A stretch of DNA of 64,000 nucleotides from Massilia sp. PDC64 (GTDB lineage: Bacteria > Pseudomonadota > Gammaproteobacteria > Burkholderiales > Burkholderiaceae_D), in contig NZ_FMZS01000008.1 in NCBI RefSeq assembly GCF_900101265.1, positions 371,864 to 435,863 of the forward strand, in the 5' to 3' direction. This document shows positions 54,902-62,936 of this stretch, piece after piece. A program made the translations under genes and the position numbers. The notes below the pieces were generated by a model. That model did no database searches. It saw only the letters and a list, made by a program, of their open reading frames with translations, and had not been told where the DNA came from. Position 1 is the first letter of the stretch. Each line of letters starts with the position of its first letter.

Positions 54902-56884
54902 GTGACAGACGAAGTCGTAGTACCCCGGTGGCGCAAGGCGCCGCCCGCCCCGGCGAGAACGCCGCGCGCCCGTCCGGATGCGTGGCAAGCCATGAAAGAG
55001 GAATTGATCGCGACGATGACGAAGGATGCGGAATCCCCCGTGCGCCCCAGCGAGGAGGCGCGCGAACAAGTCCTGGCGACGGTGGCCAAGCTGCCCGACC
55101 TGCCGGGCGTGTATCGCTATTTCGACGCGGAAGACAGGGTCCTCTATGTCGGCAAGGCGCGCAACCTCAAGAAGCGCGTGTCGAGCTATTTCCAGAAGAC
55201 GCTGTCCAGCCCCCGCATCGCGATGATGGTGTCGCAGATCGCGCGCCTGGAAACGACGGTGACGCACAGCGAGGCCGAAGCGCTGATCCTGGAAAACAAC
55301 CTGATCAAGACGCTCAAGCCGCGCTACAACATCCTGTTCCGCGACGATAAGTCGTACCCGTACCTGAAACTGACGGCGGGCGACTATCCGCGCATGGCCT
55401 ATTACCGTGGCGCGCTGGACAAGAAGAACCAGTACTTCGGGCCGTTCCCGAGCGCGTGGGCCGTGAAGGAATCCATGCAGCTGCTGCAGAAGGTGTTCAT
55501 GCTGCGCACGTGCGAGGACAGCGTCTTCGCCAACCGCACGCGTCCCTGCCTGCTGCACCAGATCGGCCGCTGCAGCGGGCCGTGCGTGGACCTGATCGCG
55601 CCGGAAGACTACAAGCGCGACGTCGACAACGCGGCGAAGTTCCTGCGCGGCCGCCAGACCGAGGTGCTGGAAGAACTCGAGAAGAAGATGCTCGCGTATG
55701 CGGAGGACCTGAAATTCGAGCAGGCCGCGAGCGTGCGCAACCAGATCCAGGCGCTGTCGCGCGTGCTGCACCAGCAAAGCATGGAGACGACGGGCGATGC
55801 GGACGTCGACATCATCGCCGTCGTCGTGCAGGGCGGACGCGCGTGCGTCAATCTCGCCATGGTGCGCGGCGGCCGCCACCTGGGCGACCGCGCGTACTTC
55901 CCCACGCAGGTGGGCGAGGCGATGGACGAGTGCCCGATCGAGGTCGAGGTGCTCGCGGCGTTCATGGCGCAGCATTACGGCGACAAGTTCGTGCCGGGCA
56001 TCATCATCCTGAACATCGAATTCGACCAGCCGGAGCTGATGATGGCGCTGCAGGAGCAGTGCGGCCACCGCATCAATCTCGTGTTCCAGCCGCAGGGCCA
56101 GCGCCGCCAGTGGCTGGAACTCGCGCAGAAGGGCGCGGAGATCTCGCTGGCCCGGTTGCTGTCGGAGCAGGGCTCGCAGCAGTCGCGCACGCGCGCGCTG
56201 GCGGAGGTGCTGGGCGTCGAGAGCGACGACCTGGAATCCCTGCGCATCGAATGCTTCGACATCAGCCACACGGCGGGCGAGGCGACGCAGGCGTCGTGCG
56301 TCGTGTTCCACCACCACCAGATGCAGAACGGCGAATACCGGAGATATAACATCACGGGCATCACGCCGGGCGACGACTATGCGGCCATGCGCCAGGTGCT
56401 GACGCGCCGCTACGAAAAGGTGGCGAACGGGGAGGGCGTGATGCCGGACATCGCGCTGATCGACGGCGGCAAGGGCCAGGTCGAGATGGCGCGCCAGGTC
56501 TTCACGGAACTGGGACTCGACATCGGCAACATCGTCGGCGTGGCGAAAGGGGAGGGCCGCAAGGTCGGCCTCGAGACGCTGATCTTCGCGGACGGCCGTC
56601 CGCCGCAGGAACTGGGCAAGGAATCGGCCGCGCTGATGCTCGTGGCGATGATCCGTGACGAGGCGCACCGCTTCGCGATCACGGGCATGCGTGCCAAGCG
56701 CGCCAAGACGCGCCAGGCGTCGCGTTTGGAAGAGATCGAGGGCATCGGCGCCAAACGCCGCCAGAAGCTGCTGGCGCGCTTCGGCGGCCTGAAAGGCGTG
56801 ATCGATGCGAGCGTCGAGGACCTGATGTCCGTGGAGGGCATTTCGAGCACGCTGGCGGAAGAGATTTATCGGCAGCTGCATTGA
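54902..56884 (+). CDS. uvrC: Excinuclease ABC subunit C
   Basis: A 660-residue nucleotide-excision endonuclease making the 3' and 5' incisions with UvrB. The GIY-YIG domain begins LPGVYRYFDAEDRVLYVGKA (3' cut), and the Cys-rich segment CLLHQIGRCSGPC follows. A UvrB-binding UVR motif is near 265-295. The RNase H-like domain (5' cut) carries ECFDISHTAGE and ALIDGGKGQ, and the C-terminus has tandem helix-hairpin-helix motifs. The GTG at 54902 gives a 60-residue leader before the nuclease; ATGs at 54992 or 55016 would match typical lengths better. Confidence 0.95.
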   Translation: MTDEVVVPRWRKAPPAPARTPRARPDAWQAMKEELIATMTKDAESPVRPSEEAREQVLATVAKLPDLPGVYRYFDAEDRVLYVGKARNLKKRVSSYFQKTLSSPRIAMMVSQIARLETTVTHSEAEALILENNLIKTLKPRYNILFRDDKSYPYLKLTAGDYPRMAYYRGALDKKNQYFGPFPSAWAVKESMQLLQKVFMLRTCEDSVFANRTRPCLLHQIGRCSGPCVDLIAPEDYKRDVDNAAKFLRGRQTEVLEELEKKMLAYAEDLKFEQAASVRNQIQALSRVLHQQSMETTGDADVDIIAVVVQGGRACVNLAMVRGGRHLGDRAYFPTQVGEAMDECPIEVEVLAAFMAQHYGDKFVPGIIILNIEFDQPELMMALQEQCGHRINLVFQPQGQRRQWLELAQKGAEISLARLLSEQGSQQSRTRALAEVLGVESDDLESLRIECFDISHTAGEATQASCVVFHHHQMQNGEYRRYNITGITPGDDYAAMRQVLTRRYEKVANGEGVMPDIALIDGGKGQVEMARQVFTELGLDIGNIVGVAKGEGRKVGLETLIFADGRPPQELGKESAALMLVAMIRDEAHRFAITGMRAKRAKTRQASRLEEIEGIGAKRRQKLLARFGGLKGVIDASVEDLMSVEGISSTLAEEIYRQLH

Positions 56885-56995
56885 AAGAGGTATTGACGGG
56901 CGCGCGTCACGGTGGCTCAACTGGTTTAAACAGCAAGAGCCATGTAGACTAGCGCGCACAAAACTCAACAAGTCGAGCACGATCAGCCTCACCCC

Positions 56996-57580
56996 ATGCC
57001 TTTCAATATTCCGATTCTCCTGACCTGGCTACGCGTCGCCCTCATCCCGCTGGTCGTTGGCGTCTACTACCTCCCCGAACACTGGTTGCCCGTGGCCGAC
57101 CGCAACCTCGCGTCCACGCTCGTCTTCATCGTCGCCGCGATCACGGACTGGTTCGATGGTTATCTCGCGCGGCGCTGGAACGAGACGTCGGCCTTCGGCG
57201 CCTTCCTCGACCCGGTCGCGGACAAGCTGATGGTGGCGGGCGCGCTGCTCGTGCTCGTGCAGCTGGACCGCGTGAACGCGATCATCGCCTTCATCATCAT
57301 CGGCCGCGAGATCACGATCTCCGCGCTGCGCGAATGGATGGCCGAGATCGGCGCGCGCAAGTCGGTGGCGGTGAGCTCGCTGGGCAAGATCAAGACGGCC
57401 GCGCAGATGGTCGCCATCCCGATGCTGCTGTTCCACGATCCCATGTTCGGCGGCGTGCTCGACATTCACAAGTGCGGCGAGATCCTGCTATGGATCGCGG
57501 GCGTGCTGACGGTCTGGTCGATGTTCTACTACCTGCGCCGCGCGTGGCCTCTCATCAAGGAAAAGTCGGGCACGGTCTAA
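56996..57580 (+). CDS. pgsA: CDP-diacylglycerol-glycerol-3-P phosphatidyltransferase
   Basis: A 194-residue inner-membrane enzyme making phosphatidylglycerol phosphate, the committed step to phosphatidylglycerol and cardiolipin. The CDP-alcohol phosphotransferase signature D-x2-DG-x2-AR-x8-G-x3-D-x3-D is complete in TDWFDGYLARRW through GAFLDPVADK. Four or more membrane helices are visible. It follows uvrC by 111 bp and precedes the tRNA-Gly array, the order seen in many betaproteobacteria. Confidence 0.95.
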   Translation: MPFNIPILLTWLRVALIPLVVGVYYLPEHWLPVADRNLASTLVFIVAAITDWFDGYLARRWNETSAFGAFLDPVADKLMVAGALLVLVQLDRVNAIIAFIIIGREITISALREWMAEIGARKSVAVSSLGKIKTAAQMVAIPMLLFHDPMFGGVLDIHKCGEILLWIAGVLTVWSMFYYLRRAWPLIKEKSGTV

Positions 57581-57598
57581 GTTTCTGCTGAGTCATCC

Positions 57599-57626
57599 TT
57601 GACACATAGCTCAGCATCTCTATAAT
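57599..57626 (+). promoter_or_regulatory. Consensus sigma-70 promoter of the tRNA-Gly/Cys array
   Basis: TTGACA and TATAAT are both exact consensus, with a 16-bp spacer. The -10 box ends 39 nt before the first tRNA-Gly. This is the strongest promoter sequence I noticed in the window and should drive all six tRNAs. Confidence 0.9.
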
Positions 57627-57665
57627 GCCTGCCTGTTGCAACGACAACGCAGCAAACGAAACGAA

Positions 57666-57741
57666 GCGGGAGTAGCTCAGTTGGTAGAGCGCAACCTTGC
57701 CAAGGTTGAGGTCGAGAGTTCGAGACTCTTCTCCCGCTCCA
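57666..57741 (+). tRNA. tRNA-Gly (GCC), copy 1 of 5
   Basis: A 76-nt cloverleaf with acceptor GCGGGAG/CTCCCGC, anticodon loop in CTTGCCAAG giving GCC, T-loop GTTCGAGAC and encoded CCA. All five copies are identical; the spacers (78, 43, 35 and 25 nt) shrink along the array. Confidence 0.97.
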
Positions 57742-57819
57742 CAGTTTGCCGGTCGAAGTAATAAAAAGGTTGTCTTGGAAAGCAGTCGAAAATCTGAGAT
57801 AATCGCAAGTTCCAGCGAC

Positions 57820-57895
57820 GCGGGAGTAGCTCAGTTGGTAGAGCGCAACCTTGCCAAGGTTGAGGTCGAGAGTTCGAGACTCTTCTCCCGCTCCA
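57820..57895 (+). tRNA. tRNA-Gly (GCC), copy 2 of 5
   Basis: Identical to the copy at 57666, with anticodon GCC and encoded CCA. It follows the longest spacer of the array (78 nt), which is A/T-rich and has no feature I recognise. Confidence 0.97.
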
Positions 57896-57938
57896 GTCAT
57901 CGCAAGATGATGCTGGGGCAAACAAGTAAGACTCCAAT

Positions 57939-58014
57939 GCGGGAGTAGCTCAGTTGGTAGAGCGCAACCTTGCCAAGGTTGAGGTCGAGAGTTCGAGACT
58001 CTTCTCCCGCTCCA
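57939..58014 (+). tRNA. tRNA-Gly (GCC), copy 3 of 5
   Basis: Identical to the other tRNA-Gly copies, with anticodon GCC and encoded CCA. Confidence 0.97.
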
Positions 58015-58049
58015 GTGTTTTACGATAGCAGTAAGTGAAGAACTCCTAA

Positions 58050-58125
58050 GCGGGAGTAGCTCAGTTGGTAGAGCGCAACCTTGCCAAGGTTGAGGTCGAG
58101 AGTTCGAGACTCTTCTCCCGCTCCA
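58050..58125 (+). tRNA. tRNA-Gly (GCC), copy 4 of 5
   Basis: Identical to the other tRNA-Gly copies, with anticodon GCC and encoded CCA. Confidence 0.97.
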
Positions 58126-58150
58126 AGTGATTCACGATGTAGTACCCGAT

Positions 58151-58226
58151 GCGGGAGTAGCTCAGTTGGTAGAGCGCAACCTTGCCAAGGTTGAGGTCGA
58201 GAGTTCGAGACTCTTCTCCCGCTCCA
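58151..58226 (+). tRNA. tRNA-Gly (GCC), copy 5 of 5
   Basis: Identical to the other tRNA-Gly copies, with anticodon GCC and encoded CCA. It is 73 nt upstream of tRNA-Cys. Confidence 0.97.
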
Positions 58227-58299
58227 GATACAGAGAAGCCAGCCTTCTCGTGTCGCTGCGACGAATAACCGGTCGCTGCGACATCGTCAAGTCTCCTCC

Positions 58300-58373
58300 G
58301 GCGAGGTAGCAAAGCGGTTATGCAGCGGCCTGCAAAGCCGTCTAGACGGGTTCGACTCCCGTCCTCGCCTCCA
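58300..58373 (+). tRNA. tRNA-Cys (GCA), island integration site
   Basis: A 74-nt cloverleaf with acceptor GGCGAGG/CCTCGCC, anticodon loop CTGCAAA (GCA), T-loop GTTCGACTC and encoded CCA. Its last 48 nt recur in degenerate form at 61247-61293, marking it as the attachment site of the adjoining island. The tRNA itself is intact. Confidence 0.97.
58326..58373 (+). repeat. attL-like repeat (3' part of tRNA-Cys)
   Basis: From CGGCCTGCAAAGCC to the CCA end. It is nearly identical to 61247-61293: the shared core includes ACGGGTTCGACTCCCGTCC, with one single-base deletion and a few substitutions in the distal copy. Confidence 0.8.
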
Positions 58374-58551
58374 AATTCCCCAGTAGGACAGCGTTTCACT
58401 AACCGGTTCAGTGCGTTTGCACACCACATGGAATTTGTGGTGCACCACACGCATAGACGGCCTACTGGTCCTCTATGTTCGTCTCCTGTTCAGCGCCACC
58501 TCGACTGAAATCGATCAGCGCTCCATTCATCGGGCATACGATGTGCGGACC

Positions 58552-58712
58552 ATGGCTACTATCATCAAGCGCCCGTACGGGTTTCAACTGCGCGTGTCCC
58601 ACAAGCTACTTCCCAAGGATCTTTGGGCGTGGTTCGACACGCGCGAGGCAGTAGAGCAGTATGACCGGTAACTCGAGGGCTTGCTGGCCCAAGGGATCGT
58701 GCCGGCCGCGTG
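58552..58712 (+). pseudogene. Truncated site-specific integrase, N-terminal fragment
   Basis: The frame from ATG 58552 reads MATIIKRPYGFQLRVSHKLL and continues PKDLWAWFDTREAVEQYDR, typical of the arm-binding N-terminus of tRNA-targeting tyrosine recombinases. It then meets a TAA at 58669-58671 in the position where related proteins have Gln, and continues in frame LEGLLAQGIVPAA before the nrdB fragment begins. The core-binding and catalytic domains are missing. Confidence 0.7.
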
Positions 58713-59129
58713 CTGGGCCGCCAGAACAAGATGACGGGCGCCGCCGAGCAGTACCGGTACATCCTGCGCGACGAATCGATGCACTGCAACTTCGGGATCG
58801 ACCTGATCAACACGATCAAGATGGAAAACCCGTAGCTGTGGACCACCGAGTTCCGCGAAGAGATCAAGGGCCTGCTCCTGAAGGCCGTCGACCTGGAATA
58901 CCGCTACGCCGAAGACACGATGCTGCGCGGCGTGCTGGGCCTGAACGCAGCCATGTTCAAGGGCTACCTGCGCTTCATCGCGAACCGCCGCGCCGTCCAG
59001 ATCGGCCTGGATCCGCTATTCCCGGACGAAGAGAACCCGTTCCCGTGGATGAGCGAGATGATCGACCTGAAGAAGGAGCGCAACTTCTTCGAGACGCGCG
59101 TGACCGAGTACCAGACCGCGCCTCTTTAA
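58713..59129 (+). pseudogene. Ribonucleotide reductase beta subunit (NrdB), C-terminal fragment
   Basis: The frame reads LGRQNKMTGAAEQYRYILRD, then the helix with the iron-ligand region DESMHCNFGIDLINTIKMEN, and runs on to the C-terminal WMSEMIDLKKERNFFETRV, matching the last third of class Ia NrdB. A TAG at 58833-58835 interrupts it where NrdB has Gln. The first two thirds and several iron ligands are absent. It is fused in sequence to the integrase fragment, with no start codon or ribosome site of its own. Confidence 0.8.
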
Positions 59130-59714
59130 AGTGAGATTAGCGTACGCAAACCATTTTGCACCGCTGCCGAGCCCGCAAACGGCAACAAACATTTGACGGG
59201 CGGGCGACGACCGTCGCTGGAACGTGCGAAGGCTGATTGTGGCAGTACTATGAAATCCCAATAATAAATATCTCGCGATTCTATTATCGCTCAATGCTTT
59301 CTTCGTTTGGGCTGCCTCGGCAGCTTTTTTTTCAAGGAATTTAGTTCCAATAACGGAATCGTGCTCGGAATCTCGTCAACATTCCAAGGAGAGTTGCATT
59401 CGAATTATTGTCGTGTCCTGTCGGCCGCCTATCCTGCGAGCCTGACGTGTAGCTTTAATAACGTCACCAAATAGTGTCGGGATCGCTGTCTGTGTCTAAC
59501 AGCTAATGAGATGATTTGCCGAATCTAATCCTTCTGTTGGCTGTGCTTTGGGCTGTGCACAGTTGTCGCCTACGATCCGCCTTGTATTGTCTATACGAAA
59601 AAGGCTAAACTTGAGTCAGGACATCGAGTGATTACTGCAGTTTTTTACTGAATGCGAAAATTGATGGGTTGCTCATCATGATGAAGCACTATGCCATAGA
59701 GCGTTGTTGCATGG
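59130..59714. other. Non-coding A/T-rich island segment
   Basis: These 585 bp between the nrdB fragment and the secreted-protein gene contain a clear terminator at 59311-59332 and a small palindrome CAGTTTTTTACTG. I see no gene, tRNA or promoter. Confidence 0.5.
59311..59332 (+). terminator. Intrinsic terminator inside the island
   Basis: GCTGCC-TC-GGCAGC followed by eight T residues, about 180 bp after the nrdB fragment. It may have come with that fragment. Confidence 0.8.
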
Positions 59715-60905
59715 TTATAGGCATCTTACGTTTTCTCCCGGAAATGGTACATGAACAAAAATGCGTTCACTTTCAATATTTTGCATGAGACTAACACCGT
59801 ATGGGCGTTGCTCAAAAATTTTTCGAACCTTAAGTTTAAATGGATACTGCGCTTCCTCCTGCGGCGTCATAACTTTGCAAGTAGAAAGTGCGACACGTTT
59901 AAAAAAGGTTATGTCTCTAGCGTCGAAGCCATCTAATCCGCGTTCGCCACCAATACGGATCCATGTATTGTCCTTTGTGGAATTCTCGCCCGTCAGTACA
60001 TCAAACCAAGCCTCCAGCACTTCACTTGTATCGTACGTCTCGGCGTAATACGCGGCCCTCTTGGGAAAAGACTCGTCGTTTGAGTTCAAAATGTTAAGCT
60101 GCACGCCGCGGGAAGCGAGGTATGAAAATATAGCTTGAGCATCGCTCCGATTATAGTCCGCGTATCTGTTAAGCATTGCGAATGGCGATACACTCGAAAG
60201 CTGACCAGAACGCGACAGCGCGTCCAGATGCTTAATCATCTCAACTACGCTATAATATTTGCACCTCATGCCAAAGGATAATGTCGACTCCACTACGCCA
60301 ATCACCTGTTTTGCATCACTGTTAAGTTCGGGCTGATAGGTAAGCAGCATTTTTGTGATCTCAGTGCGCTTCGGAAGGCAGCCAGCGGCCACGCTGTTAA
60401 AGTCGGCATTTGTGGCCCGTATGCCGGAATCGAGAAATGCTTTTACTGCATTTAATTTGCTCTGTCCTAAGGCGGTGGTGAAGTTAAAATGCGCATCCCT
60501 TTCGGTAATGCGGCCAGACGAAAGTAGCTTCGTAATCTGAAAAGCGTCGTCATTCATAACAGCTTGTCTCAAATCACGCAGGTGCGTATTGGCGGATGAG
60601 CCGACGTTTCCTGTTCCATCGGATGTACCGGTCTCACTTGGCGGCTGACGATGCGAAGTATCCGGCGCGGGGTCGTTGCCTTCACAGGTACAAGGCTCAC
60701 AGGTGATGGAACCGCATGTGTTGCCGAACATGTCCGTGGGCTGTGTGCATTGCGAAACCGCGCGCGTTTGGCGCCCGACGGAACAAGGCCCACACTTCAT
60801 ATATGTAGTGTTGACTCCGCCGTTACACGAAAGTGTTTGTCCGAGTACCGTTTCACTCCAGAAAGAAACAGACAGGGCTATTGCTGTTACCCAAAGTCTA
60901 CTCAT
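59715..60905 (-). CDS. Secreted Cys-rich protein with ankyrin-like C-terminal part
   Basis: A 396-residue protein of no known family. A signal peptide (RLWVTAIALSVSFWSETVLG, with Q following) precedes a 45-residue Cys-rich block (SLSCNGGVNTTYMKCGPC, then CGSITCEPCTCEG; about ten Cys), a Ser/Thr/Pro linker, and a helical region with ankyrin-like periodicity (RQAVMNDDAFQITKLLSSGR; KLNAVKAFLDSGIR; SYLASRGVQLNILN). Disulfides and an extracytoplasmic location are inferred. GGAGG, 5 nt upstream, fixes the start at 60905. It is the only intact gene of the island and has low-GC codon use compared with its neighbours. Confidence 0.75.
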   Translation of the reverse strand: MSRLWVTAIALSVSFWSETVLGQTLSCNGGVNTTYMKCGPCSVGRQTRAVSQCTQPTDMFGNTCGSITCEPCTCEGNDPAPDTSHRQPPSETGTSDGTGNVGSSANTHLRDLRQAVMNDDAFQITKLLSSGRITERDAHFNFTTALGQSKLNAVKAFLDSGIRATNADFNSVAAGCLPKRTEITKMLLTYQPELNSDAKQVIGVVESTLSFGMRCKYYSVVEMIKHLDALSRSGQLSSVSPFAMLNRYADYNRSDAQAIFSYLASRGVQLNILNSNDESFPKRAAYYAETYDTSEVLEAWFDVLTGENSTKDNTWIRIGGERGLDGFDARDITFFKRVALSTCKVMTPQEEAQYPFKLKVRKIFEQRPYGVSLMQNIESERIFVHVPFPGENVRCL

Positions 60906-61246
60906 CGTTCCTCCGTCGATTGGTATCAGAGCGATATTTGTAGCAAGTCTAGTTGCTTTTTCATAGGGTGCAACCGTGTGATGAAGCAAGATTGCGCCTC
61001 TCCCTGCATGGAAAATGCGCCTCGTCGGTCATTCATAGAACATCCGTTGAAGCAAAAATGCCATCGCTCCTGTGGTTAAATTGCTGCTCGTCGTGGAATG
61101 ACGTGGCTGGCAGGAGCTTGGTCCCAGGGGCTGAAGAGATGAAGCGGAGATCAGGAGGCGTGGGTGGCTTCGCCCTACAACGATGAGCGAACTCATGCGG
61201 TGCAATGTGCGGTTCCGAACTAATTCGTTACTTATAAAAGCGAAAA
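60906..61246. other. Island segment upstream of the secreted-protein gene
   Basis: 341 bp that should carry the promoter of the minus-strand gene. No clear -35/-10 pair or second gene was found; short open frames here lack ribosome sites and domain similarity. Confidence 0.4.
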
Positions 61247-61293
61247 CGGCCTGCAAAGCCCCTAAACGGGTTCGACTCCCGTCCTTGCCTTCA
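61247..61293 (+). repeat. attR-like repeat (degenerate tRNA-Cys 3' part)
   Basis: CGGCCTGCAAAGCC then CTAAACGGGTTCGACTCCCG and a TTGCCTTCA end. Compared with the tRNA it lacks one base in the variable region and has several transitions, including loss of the CCA. It has no 5' half, so it is not a tRNA gene. Confidence 0.8.
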
Positions 61294-61468
61294 GCATACC
61301 TGAGATTGGCGCCGGTCTACGTGACCAGTCGTACCGGCTCACTGGAAAATATCTCAGTTACTGCCTCGGTCGTTTGGCTACAAGGCGATCACTACCCTGC
61401 GGTGTCGCGCGCGATCCTGGGCCCGCGCGCCAGGCCGTCGCGATGAGGCTACGGGCGTAGAGCAGCTC

Positions 61469-62863
61469 TCAGCGTTGCCGCCGCACACGTACCGTCAGCA
61501 TGCCCAGTCCCGCGAACACCAGCGCGATCGACGCCGGTTCCGGCACGTCCGCGCCGAACTGTTGGGCCGTATAGGTGGCGCCGACTTTGCTCAGGTCCGC
61601 ATCGCTGATACCGAAGACGTAGAACTTGTTATCGCCGGCGCTCGAGCGAACGAAGTCATTGTCGTTCGCGACGTACAGCGTGTGCAGCAACACGCCGTTG
61701 TCGACCACGTCCGCGCCGAACGCCAACCCTTCGATCTTGGCGGGAACCTGTGCAGGCGTGATGCCGTTGGCCCCCAACACCGCCACGACGTCCAGCACGA
61801 GGCTTTTCGCCACCGCCTTGGCCGACAGGTCGCCACTGAGCGCCGTGACATCCTGCGCGCCGGTCAGGTCGATCTTGAAGATCTGCTTGACCGCCGCCTT
61901 GCTGCCGTCTCCCAGGCCCTTGCCATCGCGCTCGTCGACGAGGAACTGGTGGTCGTTCAGGGCGACGATCTCGCTGACGCCGGAGCCGCTGGTCAGCATG
62001 TACGCGTATTCGCGGGTGGCGCCCGTTGCGATGTCGATCGTCACGATGCGCGCGTTCTTGGCCGCGTCCTGTTCCAGCGGGGCCTGCATGATGCCGACCA
62101 GGGTCTTGCCGTCCGGCGTGATCGCCAACCCTTCCATGCCCTTGTTGGCGACGCGGCCGACCGTGTTGCCGCTGATTTCCGTGTCGCCTTGTGCGCTCAG
62201 TTTGGTCACCGCGAGGTTTGCCGGCAACGCGTACGAGCGGATGCGTTGGCCCGTTGCGCGGTCGATCTGGTAGACATACGGGCCGTATTCGTCCGACACG
62301 AAGATCGACTTGCCGTCTTTCGACACGCGCACGCCTTCCGGGTCGAGGCGCGCATTGTTCGGATTGGTCGACGACTGCGTCGGGTCGAAATTGTCCGACC
62401 GTCCGGAGAAGTAGTAACGATCGGCGCTATTGAGTGCGGGCGCGGCGCCGGCGGCGTAGGCGAGCGGCGTGGCGCTGTACATCAGCGTCGTGGCGCTCAG
62501 CGTCGGCGTCATCGTCCAGCCGAGACCCGTGCCGCTGTTGTTTTTCACCAGGCCGAGCTGTAGTGTCTGGAAGCGGGAAATATAGGACGTGGTGTTATCG
62601 AGCGCCGCGTTCCAGTTCGTGGCGTTCGGGCCGCGGTCGGGCGTCGCGATGAACGTATTGCCACCAGCCCAGGCCAGGCCCGAACCGATCCCACCCAGCA
62701 GGTTACCGGCAGCGCCGTTCTCGAGCGGTGCTGCCGTCGCCGCCGACAGATCCCCGCCGCTGGCGTTCAACGTGCCGATCGCGAGCAGGACTGGCGCAGC
62801 CAGTGCGGGCTTCAGTCCGCACATCGCCGCAAGGAAGGCTATCGACAGTTTTGATTTATTCAT
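61469..62863 (-). CDS. Phytase-like esterase domain protein with PEP-CTERM signal
   Basis: A 464-residue exported protein. A signal peptide (ending near KPALA-A) is followed by a beta-propeller-like domain of the esterase-like phytase family, with FIATPDRGPNATNW near residue 70, DPEGVRVSKDGKSIFVSDEY, KGMEGLAITPDGKTLVGI and FLVDERDGKGLGDG, the acidic calcium-site-type loops. It ends in VPEPASIALVFAGLGMLTV and RVRRQR, an exosortase sorting signal. It may release phosphate from organic esters, which would fit pstS nearby, but activity is inferred. The start at 62863 has GGGGA upstream. Confidence 0.8.
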   Translation of the reverse strand: MNKSKLSIAFLAAMCGLKPALAAPVLLAIGTLNASGGDLSAATAAPLENGAAGNLLGGIGSGLAWAGGNTFIATPDRGPNATNWNAALDNTTSYISRFQTLQLGLVKNNSGTGLGWTMTPTLSATTLMYSATPLAYAAGAAPALNSADRYYFSGRSDNFDPTQSSTNPNNARLDPEGVRVSKDGKSIFVSDEYGPYVYQIDRATGQRIRSYALPANLAVTKLSAQGDTEISGNTVGRVANKGMEGLAITPDGKTLVGIMQAPLEQDAAKNARIVTIDIATGATREYAYMLTSGSGVSEIVALNDHQFLVDERDGKGLGDGSKAAVKQIFKIDLTGAQDVTALSGDLSAKAVAKSLVLDVVAVLGANGITPAQVPAKIEGLAFGADVVDNGVLLHTLYVANDNDFVRSSAGDNKFYVFGISDADLSKVGATYTAQQFGADVPEPASIALVFAGLGMLTVRVRRQR

Positions 62864-62936
62864 CGTCCCCAACTCCAGTTAATTAAAAATAATTCAACTT
62901 TAATCAACGAAAGTTACCGGACGATTACCTCTGCAA

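Larger units (their letters stand above)
58326..61293. mobile_element. Small degenerate genomic island at tRNA-Cys
   Basis: It is bounded by direct repeats of the tRNA-Cys 3' part (58326-58373 and 61247-61293). The inside starts with an integrase N-terminal fragment 178 bp from the tRNA, as in tRNA-targeting islands. It then has an nrdB fragment, about 0.6 kb of non-coding sequence and one secreted-protein gene on the other strand. Base composition from about 59130 to 61250 is visibly more A/T-rich than the rest of the window. No intact mobility gene remains, so it is probably immobile. Confidence 0.8.

Noticed and set aside
57666..58226. Five near-regularly spaced 76-bp repeats resembling a CRISPR array
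   Set aside because: Each repeat folds as a complete tRNA-Gly with CCA. Spacers are of unequal length and there are no cas genes.
61247..61293. Second tRNA-Cys gene
   Set aside because: Only the 3' portion is present, it lacks CCA and one base, and there is no acceptor or D-arm upstream.
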